Shown here piece after piece: positions 16,871 through 25,977 of a DNA stretch of 64,000 nucleotides. A program made the position numbers and the translations under genes. The notes beneath the pieces were generated by a model. That model was not told the DNA's origin, searched no databases, and saw only the letters and a program-made list of their open reading frames with translations. The stretch is from Cyclobacteriaceae bacterium. GTDB lineage: Bacteria > Bacteroidota > Bacteroidia > Cytophagales > Cyclobacteriaceae. Position 1 is the first letter of the stretch. Each line of letters begins with the position of its first letter. The stretch spans positions 35,339 to 99,338 of the forward strand of contig JALHOT010000011.1 of assembly GCA_022842845.1 (NCBI GenBank), read 5' to 3'.

Positions 16871-19800
16871 TTGCACTACTCAAAACTCACAATTGCGTTC
16901 ACCCTTGTTATCTTTTCCTGCTTGGTAGGATTAACGGTGGCTTATGGACAATCTTCTGTGCTAAGTCAAGGCATATGGTTAAAAGCAGGCATCAACAAAA
17001 CCGGGGTTTACAGAGTAACCCAAGCTCAGCTCAAAAATGCCGGCATTGATGTCAACAGCATAGACCCACGCACGATTAAAGTGTACACCAATCCGGGTGG
17101 CATGTTGCCACAGCCTAATGCCACAAGTCGACCTGTGGATCTGCTGCAAAGTGCCATTATGGTACAAGGGGAAAATGATGGTGTATTCAATTCTTCTGAT
17201 GTTATCTTGTTTTATGCTCAGGGACCTGACAAGCAGAGTTTCAGTAGGCAAAAAGAGATTTTTGCTTACGAGCAAAATTTATACACCGGAAAAAATTTCG
17301 TTTTCATCACTTTTGGAGGTGATCGGGGGAAACGCCTGTCTCAGGCACCGAGCTTAACTTCCACAGCGCTTGTAAATACCTTTCAAGAAGTAATCCATCA
17401 CGAGCTCACCAGTACCAATATTTTAAAATCAGGCAGAGAATGGTTTGGTGAAAGGTTTGAGAATAATACCCAACAAAGTATCAGGTTTCAGGCGGAAGGA
17501 ATCATGCCGGGCACCAGCCTTAAGTTAGTGTCTGATGTGGTGGCATATTCTCTGGCAGGGGCAGCCTTCACCTTAAATTTTAATAATGTAGCAATAAACG
17601 AGCAGTTTGTGCCTCAAGTGCCCAACTCACAATACGGTATTAAAGCAAGACATAAGCGCGATACTTTTTTAATCAATGCCAATGATGTGGGGGCTGGCAG
17701 CAGAGCAGAACAAGAGTTGAGGTATAGCTTCACCAGAAATGGAAGCGGAAGTGCTTATGGTCATCTCGATTTTTTTACACTGACCTTCACTAGAAAATTG
17801 GCAGCATATGGAGAGCAAACTGCTTTTCGCTCCTTACAAAGCTTGCAACAATCGGTATCACGCTTTGCAATAGAAAGGGTCAGCAGTGCTGCACAAGTAT
17901 GGAATGTAAGCGATCCAATCAATGCAATGAACTATGCTTTGCAAGTATCAAATGGTGTAGCAGAATTTACAGCCAACACGGAAGCGCTGGAAGAGTTTAT
18001 TGTTTTTAATGTGCCTTTGCCTACAGAAGCTTTAGTAAAAGTAAACAACCAGAACTTACGTGGCATGGGGGCTGCCACTTTATTAATAGTAACAGATGAT
18101 GAATTGAGAACAGCTGCCCAGCGACTGGCGGATCATCGCATTTCTTATACAGGCATTGAATCAAGGGTTGTTACTGTCAATGAAATATTTAACGAGTTTT
18201 CAGGAGGAAGACCAGATGTGGTGGCCATCCGTGATGTAGCCCGTTACGTGAAGCAGCGATACCCTCAGGAGTTTAAGTATTTATTGCTTTTTGGTAAAGG
18301 CACTTACGACTATAAAAATGTATTGCCGAACAATTTTAATCGTGTGCTTACGTATGAGTCGCGCAACTCTGTGAGTCCGCTCGAAACCTATTCATCGGAT
18401 GATTTCTTTGCTTTGCTGGAAGATAATGAAGGAGAATGGCGTGAGTGTTTTGCCTGCAATGAAACCATGGATATTGGAGTTGGCCGGATTCCCGCGAAGC
18501 ATCTACAACAGGCCAATCACATGGTTGATAAAATTATTGATTATGAAACAAGGCAATCACTAATGGGTAGCTGGCAAACAAAAATTACGTTTGTAGCCGA
18601 TGATGGTGATTTCAATGTTCATCAGGCCCAGGCAGATTTGCTAGCCTCACAAGTAGAAACAGGCAATAGCTCAGTTTTTAGTGCTGAGAAAATTTACATT
18701 GATGGCTTTACTCAAATTTCAAGACCGGCAGGTCAACTGGCGCCAGAGGCAAGAAGGGCTATTCAAAATGCTTTTGAAAGCGGTGCCCTAGTAATCAACT
18801 ACACAGGTCATGGCAATGAATACCAATGGGCAGCAGAAAAAGTATTGGATGAACTCATGATCCTCGATCTTGAAAACGATCGTTTGCCATTTCTGGTAAC
18901 CGCCACCTGCGAATTCGGTCGCCACGATGATGGTCAGGTAACATCAGCAGCCGAAATTATTTTGCTACGCGAGAAGCATGGAGTAGTAGGTTTAGTCACC
19001 ACAGCCCGACCGGTTAATTCCTCCACGAACTTTAATTTGAATAAAGCTTTTTACGATGCCTTTCTTGAAAAGGAAAATGAGCAATTTCGATCACTTGGCG
19101 ATATTTTTCGCGATACAAAAAACAACAGCCTGAGTGGGGTAGCCAATCGTAATTTTTCTTTATTGGGCGATCCTTCCATGCAACTGGCCTTTCCGCAGGA
19201 GCGTATTAAAATTACTTCGCTCAGCACCGATCAACAAACGGATACCCTGCAGGCATTATCGCTGGTTACAGTTCGCGGTTATGTAGATGGGGGATCTGGG
19301 CAGGCAGATCAAAACTTCAATGGATTACTTGAGGCTGCAGTATATGATAAGGCTTCCTTAGTCAGGACGTTGGGCAACGAGAATCCCCCTTTTAGCTATA
19401 GGCAATGGTCTTCCTTAATTTTTAAAGGACATGCCAATGTAAAGGCAGGTGAGTTTGAGTTTAATTTTAGAGTTCCTAAGAATATTGCCTACGCGATGGG
19501 AGATGGCCGGCTTACCATATTCGCCCGCGCAGAAAATAAAACAGCGGCAGGTGTTGAGGCATTTAAAATTGGCGGTTCTGCTGGCATGATCATCCCCGAT
19601 AATCAATCTCCTGTCGTTTCTGTTTTTATGAATGATGAGACTTTTGTGAATGGAGGTATTGTTTCATCCGATGCTAAGCTGCTCGTTCGACTAAACGATC
19701 AAAGTGGCATTACTATTTCTAATTATGGCATCGGCAATGATTTGGTAGCCATCTTAGATGATGATATTGTTTTTGAACTTGGTGAATTTTATCTGGCAGA

Positions 19801-20242
19801 GGCTGATGATTTTACACAAGGAAGGGTTGTATTTCCCTTGAGAGATTTAAGTCCAGGTAAGCATAGGATAAAAGTGCTTGCCTGGGACACCCATAATAAC
19901 CCCGCTGAGGCTACCGTTGATTTTGTTGTGACTGATGGTGAGACCATGGTAATCGAAGAGTTTGGCAACTTCCCTAATCCATTTGCGGAGGAGACTCAAC
20001 TTTTCTTCACCCACAATACGGCCGGGGAAGATCTGGTAGCAGAATGGGTTTTGTATGGCCCGCAGGGACAACAGATTTTAAAAGAAAGCATACCGGCATT
20101 GAATAGCCCTTTTAGGGTGGATTTGAGCGCCTTAAAAAGAAATGATTTAGTGGCGGGTATATACGTTGCCAGGTTGTTCGTGCGTTCTGAAAGCACCGGA
20201 AAAAGGGCTACAGCCCAGGCTAAGCTTATTATTTTGAATTGA
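16871..20242 (+). CDS. porU: Type IX secretion system sortase PorU (C25 peptidase family)
   Basis: PorU cleaves the C-terminal sorting domain from T9SS cargo and attaches the product to A-LPS at the cell surface. The 1123-aa protein has a signal peptide (ending AYGQS, about 28). The gingipain-type catalytic pair is His in NYTGHGNE (H647) and Cys in TATCEFGRHD (C680). A C-terminal beta-sandwich region begins at FGNFPNPF and ends AKLIILN, as in PorU proteins. The start must be TTG at 16871: an in-frame stop lies at 16853-16855 and no ATG or GTG precedes the signal peptide. porV follows 28 bases after the stop, the usual pairing in Bacteroidota. Confidence 0.93.
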   Translation: MHYSKLTIAFTLVIFSCLVGLTVAYGQSSVLSQGIWLKAGINKTGVYRVTQAQLKNAGIDVNSIDPRTIKVYTNPGGMLPQPNATSRPVDLLQSAIMVQGENDGVFNSSDVILFYAQGPDKQSFSRQKEIFAYEQNLYTGKNFVFITFGGDRGKRLSQAPSLTSTALVNTFQEVIHHELTSTNILKSGREWFGERFENNTQQSIRFQAEGIMPGTSLKLVSDVVAYSLAGAAFTLNFNNVAINEQFVPQVPNSQYGIKARHKRDTFLINANDVGAGSRAEQELRYSFTRNGSGSAYGHLDFFTLTFTRKLAAYGEQTAFRSLQSLQQSVSRFAIERVSSAAQVWNVSDPINAMNYALQVSNGVAEFTANTEALEEFIVFNVPLPTEALVKVNNQNLRGMGAATLLIVTDDELRTAAQRLADHRISYTGIESRVVTVNEIFNEFSGGRPDVVAIRDVARYVKQRYPQEFKYLLLFGKGTYDYKNVLPNNFNRVLTYESRNSVSPLETYSSDDFFALLEDNEGEWRECFACNETMDIGVGRIPAKHLQQANHMVDKIIDYETRQSLMGSWQTKITFVADDGDFNVHQAQADLLASQVETGNSSVFSAEKIYIDGFTQISRPAGQLAPEARRAIQNAFESGALVINYTGHGNEYQWAAEKVLDELMILDLENDRLPFLVTATCEFGRHDDGQVTSAAEIILLREKHGVVGLVTTARPVNSSTNFNLNKAFYDAFLEKENEQFRSLGDIFRDTKNNSLSGVANRNFSLLGDPSMQLAFPQERIKITSLSTDQQTDTLQALSLVTVRGYVDGGSGQADQNFNGLLEAAVYDKASLVRTLGNENPPFSYRQWSSLIFKGHANVKAGEFEFNFRVPKNIAYAMGDGRLTIFARAENKTAAGVEAFKIGGSAGMIIPDNQSPVVSVFMNDETFVNGGIVSSDAKLLVRLNDQSGITISNYGIGNDLVAILDDDIVFELGEFYLAEADDFTQGRVVFPLRDLSPGKHRIKVLAWDTHNNPAEATVDFVVTDGETMVIEEFGNFPNPFAEETQLFFTHNTAGEDLVAEWVLYGPQGQQILKESIPALNSPFRVDLSALKRNDLVAGIYVARLFVRSESTGKRATAQAKLIILN

Positions 20243-20243
20243 T

Positions 20244-20251
20244 TATCTTTG
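20244..20251 (+). promoter_or_regulatory. Candidate -7 element for porV
   Basis: TATCTTTG fits TAnnTTTG and ends 19 bases before the porV ATG. It could give porV extra transcription beyond read-through from porU. A -33 element at the usual spacing is not obvious. Confidence 0.4.
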
Positions 20252-20270
20252 AGTTTTGAACCCATTTCGA

Positions 20271-21434
20271 ATGAAGTATCTCATTGCTGCAATTTCTCTC
20301 TTTTCATTTGCAGGTTCAGTTGTTGCACAAACCGTTACCGGTTCTAGTGTTATTACCTCATCTGCCCCTTTTCTTACCATCACACCAGATGCACGGCATG
20401 CAGGTTTAGGTGAAGCAGGGGTGGCATCATCGGCCGATGCCAATGCTACTTATTGGAATCCCGGTAAACTGGTACACATTAATAGTACCTATGGTGGTTC
20501 TTTGTCCTATACACCCTGGCTGGGCAAAATCGTGAATGATATGGACATCGCTTACTTATCTGGTTTTTATAAACTTAACCGCGAAGAGGCTGTAGCAGTG
20601 TCGTTAAAATACTTCAACATGGGCGAAGTTTTCTTCAGAGATATCAACAACCTGTCGCTTGGCGACTATAACCCGCGCGATGTAGCCATAGACGCAACGT
20701 ATTCGCGTTTGCTTTCTGAAAACTTTAGTGTGGGCTTAACAGGTCGATATATTTACTCTAACCTTACCGGCCAATTCAACAGCACTACGTTTGATGCCAA
20801 ACCAGGCCAGAGTGTAGCGGTAGATGCCGGTGTATTTTATACCAAGCCATTACAAAGCGCCAGGTTGTCTCAGTTATCATTGGGTGCTGTGATCTCCAAT
20901 ATTGGTGCTAAGATTTCTTATTCAGATGATAACAACACAAACTTTTTGCCTGTAAATCTGCGCATAGGTTCTGCTTTCAAAACAGAATTGGATCCTTTTA
21001 ACACCATCACTTTTTTGCTTGATTTCAATAAGTTAATGGTGCCAACACCGCCTATTAGAGATGAGCAAGGTAATATTATTGATGGTAGAGATGATGACCG
21101 TGCTTTACTCAGTGGTATGTTCGGCTCATTTACAGATGCTCCCGGTGGTTTTGAAGAAGAACTGAAAGAGATAACTACCTCTGTTGGGGTTGAGTATTGG
21201 TATAATGCTGTTTTTGCTGGCCGATTGGGCTATTTTAATGAGGCAAAAGAAAAGGGTAATCGAAAATACCTCACCATAGGATTGGGGTTCAGGAAGAACA
21301 ATTTTGGCTTAGATGTAGCTTATTTGGCTCCGACCAACGGACGTGAAAATGCCCTGGCAGAAACCATTCGCTTTACACTCATGATGCAGATTCCAGAAGT
21401 GCCATCGGCATTGAATGAGTCTGTTACTGACTAA
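20271..21434 (+). CDS. porV: Type IX secretion system outer-membrane protein PorV
   Basis: PorV is the FadL-like outer-membrane barrel that binds the sorting domain of cargo and shuttles it to PorU. The 387-aa protein starts at ATG 20271 with a clean signal peptide (MKYLIAAISLFSFAGSVVAQ). The mature N-terminus has the typical APFLTITPDARHAGLGEAGVASSADANATYWNPGKL region (about 30-65), the most conserved part of PorV. Alternating barrel strands follow to the C-terminus. A TTG 15 bases earlier is in frame but is less likely. It lies between porU and an M16-family gene that starts 4 bases after the stop. Confidence 0.95.
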   Translation: MKYLIAAISLFSFAGSVVAQTVTGSSVITSSAPFLTITPDARHAGLGEAGVASSADANATYWNPGKLVHINSTYGGSLSYTPWLGKIVNDMDIAYLSGFYKLNREEAVAVSLKYFNMGEVFFRDINNLSLGDYNPRDVAIDATYSRLLSENFSVGLTGRYIYSNLTGQFNSTTFDAKPGQSVAVDAGVFYTKPLQSARLSQLSLGAVISNIGAKISYSDDNNTNFLPVNLRIGSAFKTELDPFNTITFLLDFNKLMVPTPPIRDEQGNIIDGRDDDRALLSGMFGSFTDAPGGFEEELKEITTSVGVEYWYNAVFAGRLGYFNEAKEKGNRKYLTIGLGFRKNNFGLDVAYLAPTNGRENALAETIRFTLMMQIPEVPSALNESVTD

Positions 21435-21438
21435 GCCC

Positions 21439-22695
21439 ATGCTAGACAGAACGCAAGCACCTCCCTTTCAGAAAAGTTCGGTTCTCACATTACTCAATCC
21501 ACAGCGCTTTACCGCGGCTAACGGAACGTCCCTTTATGTTTTGCATGGCGGTACGCAGGAAGTTATCCGGCTTGAACTCATGGCTAAAGCTGGCAAGTGG
21601 TATGAAACTTCCGCAGGGATTGCTCATTTTGCAGCAGCCCAATTAGATAAGGGCACCATAGCGAAAAGCAGTTTTCAAATAGCCTCATACTTCGATGCCT
21701 TAGGCGCTCATGTGGAGATTACTGCAGGCAACGATTTTATCACAATTACCATTTACGCCCTCACCAAAAATCTGGCTGAGGTGCTTGCCGTAGTAAATGA
21801 GATCTTATATGAAGCCACCTTTCCTGAGGAGGAATTGTTGTTGGCTAAGAATATTGCTTTGCAGAACCTGAAGGTGAATGAAGAAAAGACAAGCTTTCTG
21901 GCAGGCAAATATTTTCGAAAAGCCATCTTTGGCGATCATCCTTATGGAAGTGAACTAGATTCAGCAGGAATTGAAAAAATAGAGAGTAAGAAGTTGCAGG
22001 CATTCCAGCAATCATTCCTTCTTAATTTTCAGGCGATAGCAGCGGGTCATATTACCGAAACAACCCTACGTGTTTTAACAAACTTTTTAGAGGCTTTACC
22101 AATTGGTTCAGCTAATCAAAAAGAGCTTGACTTTGCTAAACCTTTGCCGGTAAATCAATATGTTACCAAAGAGGGCAGTGTTCAAAGCACCATCCGCATG
22201 GGTAAGCGAATCATCAATCGCCATCATAAAGATTTCTTCGAACTTCTTTTTGTTACGCATCTGCTGGGTGGTTATTTCGGATCGCGCCTGATGAAAAATA
22301 TAAGAGAAGAGAAAGGTCTCACTTACGGCATCTATTCTTCGGTGCACCCATTGGTTCGCGATGCCTACTTCATTATTGGGGCTGACGTTAATCGCGAGAA
22401 CCGCGAATTAACCGTAGCTGAAATCCATAAAGAACTCAACCTTCTCAAAACGCAAGCTATTAAGGCAGAAGAGCTGGAGACTTCACGCAATCACTTTATA
22501 GGTTCTCTACAGGCAGAAGTCACAACGCCCTTCGCACATGCAGATAAGTTTAAGACAATCTTGCTCAATAATTTGCCGGAAGACTATTATCAGCAGATGA
22601 TAGATCGTGTCAGTGCAATGAAATCGGATGATATTCAGCGAATCGCCACGCTGTATTTTAGCACAGAATCATTTAGTGAAATAGCAGTCGGCTAG
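21439..22695 (+). CDS. M16-family peptidase-like protein, zinc motif absent
   Basis: The 418-aa protein has the two-domain M16 layout, including the late conserved LLGGYFGSRLMKNIREEKGLTYGIYSS segment (about 270-295) that forms the C-terminal substrate-binding half. The inverted zinc motif HxxEH that gives catalysis is not intact: at 63-67 it reads HFAAA, so the Glu and second His are both lost. It is therefore probably a non-catalytic partner subunit of a paired M16 enzyme, or a binding protein. No signal peptide is seen. ATG 21439 lies 4 bases after the porV stop; an alternative ATG at 21415 would overlap porV. It is last in the pssA-porU-porV run. Confidence 0.85.
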   Translation: MLDRTQAPPFQKSSVLTLLNPQRFTAANGTSLYVLHGGTQEVIRLELMAKAGKWYETSAGIAHFAAAQLDKGTIAKSSFQIASYFDALGAHVEITAGNDFITITIYALTKNLAEVLAVVNEILYEATFPEEELLLAKNIALQNLKVNEEKTSFLAGKYFRKAIFGDHPYGSELDSAGIEKIESKKLQAFQQSFLLNFQAIAAGHITETTLRVLTNFLEALPIGSANQKELDFAKPLPVNQYVTKEGSVQSTIRMGKRIINRHHKDFFELLFVTHLLGGYFGSRLMKNIREEKGLTYGIYSSVHPLVRDAYFIIGADVNRENRELTVAEIHKELNLLKTQAIKAEELETSRNHFIGSLQAEVTTPFAHADKFKTILLNNLPEDYYQQMIDRVSAMKSDDIQRIATLYFSTESFSEIAVG

Positions 22696-22715
22696 GGCTG
22701 TAACCCGGTAGGTTT

Positions 22716-23036
22716 TTACTTGCTTCTTTCCTTACGAAAAATACCTGCGATACGGCTCATGAATCGTTTCTCAAAAGCCCAGAAGAAATTGAACTGCCCA
22801 AATAGAAAACCGTAGATTAACAAGATAACATTGTATAAGGGCAATATCAGAATATAATAGAGCACAGAGGCAGTGAGGGTGTTGCCTGCCTCACCTGCAA
22901 AAAAATTAAGCAGTGGTTTTTTAATAAACAGTACAGTAAATCCTGTGCATGCAAAAACAAGGAGTACAATGACGACCTGCCAGATGCTGCTTAGCTGCCA
23001 TCTTTCTCTTAATCGCTCAGTCCAGGTCTTGTTCAT
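22716..23036 (-). CDS. Small membrane protein, DUF6787-like
   Basis: The 106-aa protein begins with a charged WTERLRERWQLSSIWQVV stretch and then has two hydrophobic segments (about 19-38 and 55-85), followed by a basic tail (RIAGIFRKERSK). The N-terminal W..SS.WQV..VL.VFA.TG pattern is that of the Bacteroidota DUF6787 family; I make that call from memory. The function is unknown. It overlaps the upstream pseudouridine synthase by 4 bases and is probably translated with it. Confidence 0.65.
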   Translation of the reverse strand: MNKTWTERLRERWQLSSIWQVVIVLLVFACTGFTVLFIKKPLLNFFAGEAGNTLTASVLYYILILPLYNVILLIYGFLFGQFNFFWAFEKRFMSRIAGIFRKERSK

Positions 23037-23704
23037 ACTTTATTCCAATATTCCTCCGAAGGAAGCGGTGCTTCAAATTCAATAAGTTCTTTTTTAACTG
23101 GATGGATAAAAGAAAGTTTTCGTGCGTGCAAATTAATGGACGCATCTGCATTAGCAATCGGATACCCATATTTTACATCACCCCGGATAACGCAACCTAT
23201 GCTGGCCAGTTGTACCCTGATCTGGTGTGGCCTTCCGGTAACGGGCTTAACCTCTAGCAAGTAATGGTCATCTACTTTTTTAATGAGTTGATAGCTCAGC
23301 TCGGATCGCAGGGCTCCCTCCGTTTCTTTAGTATAGGCAGTAGTTTTGTTCTTTTTCTCATCTTTTAGAAGCCAATGGATAAGCGTGTCCTGTTCTTTAA
23401 GAGGCTTATTCTTCACGATGGCCCAATAAGTCTTTTGAGTCTGTTTAGTGCGAAAGAGTTCGTTCATCCTTTCCAGGGCTTTGCTGGTTCTGGCCAGCAC
23501 CACCAGGCCACTCACAGGTCTGTCTAAACGGTGCACAACACCCATAAAAACAGCCCCAGGCTTATTAAATTTCTTCCCAATATAGCTTTTGCAGAGCTCT
23601 ACCAGGGGGGTATCTCCGGTGGCGTCACCTTGTACCAGAATGCCGGCAGCCTTATTTACCACCAATAAATGATTGTCTTCAAATAATACTGTAAAGGCTT
23701 TCAC
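23033..23704 (-). CDS. RluA-family pseudouridine synthase
   Basis: The 223-aa protein carries the RluA signature VHRLDRPVSGLVVLA, with the catalytic Asp at D61. The downstream KTYWAIV and GRPHQIRVQLASIG motifs complete the family pattern. It isomerises uridine to pseudouridine in rRNA or tRNA. It lacks an N-terminal S4 RNA-binding domain, so it is of the short RluA/TruC type rather than RluC/D. It overlaps the next gene by 4 bases and is divergent from glutamate dehydrogenase. Confidence 0.9.
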   Translation of the reverse strand: MKAFTVLFEDNHLLVVNKAAGILVQGDATGDTPLVELCKSYIGKKFNKPGAVFMGVVHRLDRPVSGLVVLARTSKALERMNELFRTKQTQKTYWAIVKNKPLKEQDTLIHWLLKDEKKNKTTAYTKETEGALRSELSYQLIKKVDDHYLLEVKPVTGRPHQIRVQLASIGCVIRGDVKYGYPIANADASINLHARKLSFIHPVKKELIEFEAPLPSEEYWNKV

Positions 23705-23736
23705 ACGTTTGCTTAAGGTGGAAAATGGGATTTTGC

Positions 23737-23744
23737 TATCTTTG
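23737..23744 (+). promoter_or_regulatory. Candidate -7 element for glutamate dehydrogenase
   Basis: TATCTTTG fits TAnnTTTG and leaves a leader of about 80 bases before the ATG at 23829. A TTTG at 23708-23711 is 25 bases upstream, longer than the usual 19-21, so only the -7 box is supported. Confidence 0.5.
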
Positions 23745-23828
23745 CGGCACCCTTGTTGAACCCTTTCAGGATCAGCGGGTTAAAAATAGACACTGAGCAG
23801 AACAAAATTCAACTATCAATAAAACTTT

Positions 23829-25103
23829 ATGGGATACATAGAACCGGCTCCACTCGCAGACAAAGAAAATCCGTTTGAAGCCATGATGTCACGCTTTAAG
23901 GTGGCATCTGAGAAGTTAGGTCTTGAAGAAGAAGTTTACAACGTATTGAAGACGCCTGCCAAGCAGGTGATCGTCTCGCTCCCGGTTACGATGGATAGCG
24001 GACACATTCAGGTTTTTGAAGGCTATCGTGTTATTCACTCAACCATTCTTGGTCCATCTAAAGGAGGTATCCGTTACGATGAACACGTAAACATTGACGA
24101 AGTAAAGGCTTTGGCTGCCTGGATGACCTGGAAGTGTGCGGTTGTTGATATCCCATATGGAGGTGCAAAAGGGGGTATTACATGTAACCCACGCACTATG
24201 TCTGCTGGTGAAATAGAGCGTTTAACCCGTGCTTACACAAGTGCCATGATCGATATTTTTGGTGCTGACAAAGACATTCCTGCGCCTGATATGGGTACAG
24301 GGCCTCGCGAAATGGCCTGGTTGATGGATGAATACTCTAAAACCCAGGGCATGACAGTTAATGCTGTTGTTACCGGTAAGCCTATTGTAATGGGTGGCTC
24401 TTTGGGCCGCACCGAAGCAACAGGCCGCGGTGTAATGGTTACCGCTTTAGCCGCCATGGAAAAATTGAAGATTAATCCTTACAAGGCAACCTGTGCTGTT
24501 CAGGGTTTTGGTAATGTAGGCTCATGGGCGGCCCGTTTGTTGGCAGAGCGTGGTTTAATTATTCAGGCTATCAGTGATGTATCGGGTGCTTACTATAATG
24601 AAAAAGGTATAGACATTGAAAAGGCAGTAGCCTATCGCGATGCTAACAAAGGTTCTTTGGCAGGTTTCAAAGAAGCGAGCATTATTAGCAACGATGATCT
24701 ATTAACCTTACCTGTTGATGTATTGGTACCTGCGGCTATGGAAGATCAGATCACCGCAACCAATGCCCCCAATATCAAAGCTAAATTGATTGTAGAAGGT
24801 GCCAACGGACCTACGTCATCAAAGGCAGATGCTATCATTAATGAAAAAGGCATCATGGTGGTGCCTGATATTTTGGCGAATGCCGGTGGTGTAACTGTTT
24901 CTTATTTCGAATGGGTGCAAAACCGCTTAGGGTATAAGTGGACAGCTGACCGAGTGAACCGCAGAAGCGACAGAATCATGAAAGACGCTTTCAACAATGT
25001 GTATAAAACATCTCAGGACTATAAAGTACCTATGCGTATAGCAGCTTATATGGTGGCAATCGATAAGGTTGCTAAAACCTATAAGTACCGCGGTGGTTAC
25101 TAA
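23829..25103 (+). CDS. Glu/Leu/Phe/Val-family glutamate dehydrogenase
   Basis: The 424-aa cytosolic enzyme interconverts glutamate and 2-oxoglutarate plus ammonia. The active-site motif PYGGAKGG (about 113-120, with the catalytic Lys) is intact, as are GPSKGGIRY (about 78-86) and the dinucleotide-binding VQGFGNVGSWAARLLAERG (about 224-242). The 424-aa length fits the small hexameric NAD-type enzymes (RocG/GdhB group) rather than the 450-aa NADPH type; coenzyme choice is inferred. It is monocistronic: a hairpin terminator lies 55 bases after the stop. Confidence 0.93.
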   Translation: MGYIEPAPLADKENPFEAMMSRFKVASEKLGLEEEVYNVLKTPAKQVIVSLPVTMDSGHIQVFEGYRVIHSTILGPSKGGIRYDEHVNIDEVKALAAWMTWKCAVVDIPYGGAKGGITCNPRTMSAGEIERLTRAYTSAMIDIFGADKDIPAPDMGTGPREMAWLMDEYSKTQGMTVNAVVTGKPIVMGGSLGRTEATGRGVMVTALAAMEKLKINPYKATCAVQGFGNVGSWAARLLAERGLIIQAISDVSGAYYNEKGIDIEKAVAYRDANKGSLAGFKEASIISNDDLLTLPVDVLVPAAMEDQITATNAPNIKAKLIVEGANGPTSSKADAIINEKGIMVVPDILANAGGVTVSYFEWVQNRLGYKWTADRVNRRSDRIMKDAFNNVYKTSQDYKVPMRIAAYMVAIDKVAKTYKYRGGY

Positions 25104-25149
25104 ACTGTTTTCAGCACTCAATCAGCAATTGACTATTGAGGATATTGTC

Positions 25150-25157
25150 TAATTTTG
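25150..25157 (+). promoter_or_regulatory. Candidate -7 element for psd
   Basis: TAATTTTG fits TAnnTTTG and lies 67 bases before the psd ATG, immediately upstream of the hairpin at 25159-25182. If used, the hairpin would form the extreme 5' end of the psd transcript. Confidence 0.35.
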
Positions 25158-25158
25158 T

Positions 25159-25190
25159 ACAGCAAGCCGAAAGGCTTGCTGTATTTGTTT
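25159..25190 (+). terminator. Intrinsic terminator after glutamate dehydrogenase
   Basis: A perfect 10-bp stem (25159-25168 with 25173-25182) capped by a GAAA tetraloop is followed by the T-rich ATTTGTTT. It separates glutamate dehydrogenase from psd. Confidence 0.75.
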
Positions 25191-25224
25191 CTCGGTTTCT
25201 CTACCCTATAACTGATTCTTTTAT

Positions 25225-25880
25225 ATGATACATCGCGAAGGCCGCACTTTACTATTTGTTTTACTGATCATCCTGGTAGCCATTATTTATGGCTTCGACT
25301 ATTTTCTGCCTGGACAGAACATTATCAGAAATGTAATTACAGGTGTGGGCCTGGTTTTCTTTTTGATTGTACTGCAGTTTTTCAGAAATCCATCGCGCAA
25401 TACGGTTAAAAATCCCAAGCATATTATTGCTCCGGCCGATGGTAAGGTAGTAGTGATAGAGGAGGCTGAGGAATCTGAATATTTTAAAGGGAAACGTAAG
25501 CAGGTTTCAATTTTCATGTCACCCTTCAACGTACATGTTAACAGAATGCCGGCAGCTGGTTCCATCAGCTATTTCAAATATCACCCTGGTAAATATTTAG
25601 TAGCGTGGCACCCTAAATCAAGTACGGAAAACGAACGCACTACTGTAGTGGTGAAGACGCAAAGTGGTACAGAAGTACTTTTTCGTCAGATAGCTGGTGC
25701 TTTGGCACGTAGAATTAAGTGGTACGTTAAAGAAGGCGACAAACTGACCAAGGCCAGGAGTTTGGCTTTATCAAATTTGGTTCGCGTGTTGATATTTTCT
25801 TGCCTTTAGATGCAAAAGTGACTGTTCAGATGAATCAGGTTACCACCGGAGGTGAAACAGTGATTGCGGAACTGGCTTAA
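25225..25880 (+). pseudogene. psd: Phosphatidylserine decarboxylase, single-base frameshift before the active site
   Basis: Psd converts phosphatidylserine to phosphatidylethanolamine in the inner membrane. The first 176 residues are good Psd: membrane segments (about 8-50), FRNP (53-56), APADGKV (69-75) and SPFNVHVNR (99-107). After Lys176 (codon 25750-25752) the frame breaks: as read it ends at 25809 with an unrelated 18-residue tail. Shifting frame restores the family's ending, [20 protein letters not shown], down to a stop at 25878-25880. The Gly-Ser in KFGSR, whose Ser becomes the pyruvoyl group, lies only in the shifted frame, so the protein as written cannot mature. One missing base near 25752-25755 would give a 218-aa protein, normal for short Psd. 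This may be a sequencing or assembly error or a real lesion. Confidence 0.88.
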
Positions 25881-25896
25881 GCAGAAATTATCTTTC

Positions 25897-25934
25897 AAAA
25901 ATCTCCTGATACTTTACTGTATCAGGAGATTTTT
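25897..25934. terminator. Bidirectional terminator between psd and the thioesterase gene
   Basis: A perfect AT-flanked stem (25897-25912 with 25919-25934, loop 6) has A residues on the left and T residues on the right, so it can stop transcription from both convergent genes. Confidence 0.8.
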
Positions 25935-25977
25935 CATTTAAGGAAAGGTAAGTTAATGAGGTGTTGAGTTGAGATGT

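Noticed and set aside
23708..23744. Complete -33/-7 promoter for glutamate dehydrogenase
   Set aside because: The TTTG to TATCTTTG spacing is 25 bases, longer than the usual 19-21, so I support only the -7 box.
25740..25765. Programmed ribosomal frameshift in psd
   Set aside because: I see no slippery heptamer such as A-AAA-AAG and no obvious stimulatory hairpin; a lost base or sequence error is simpler.
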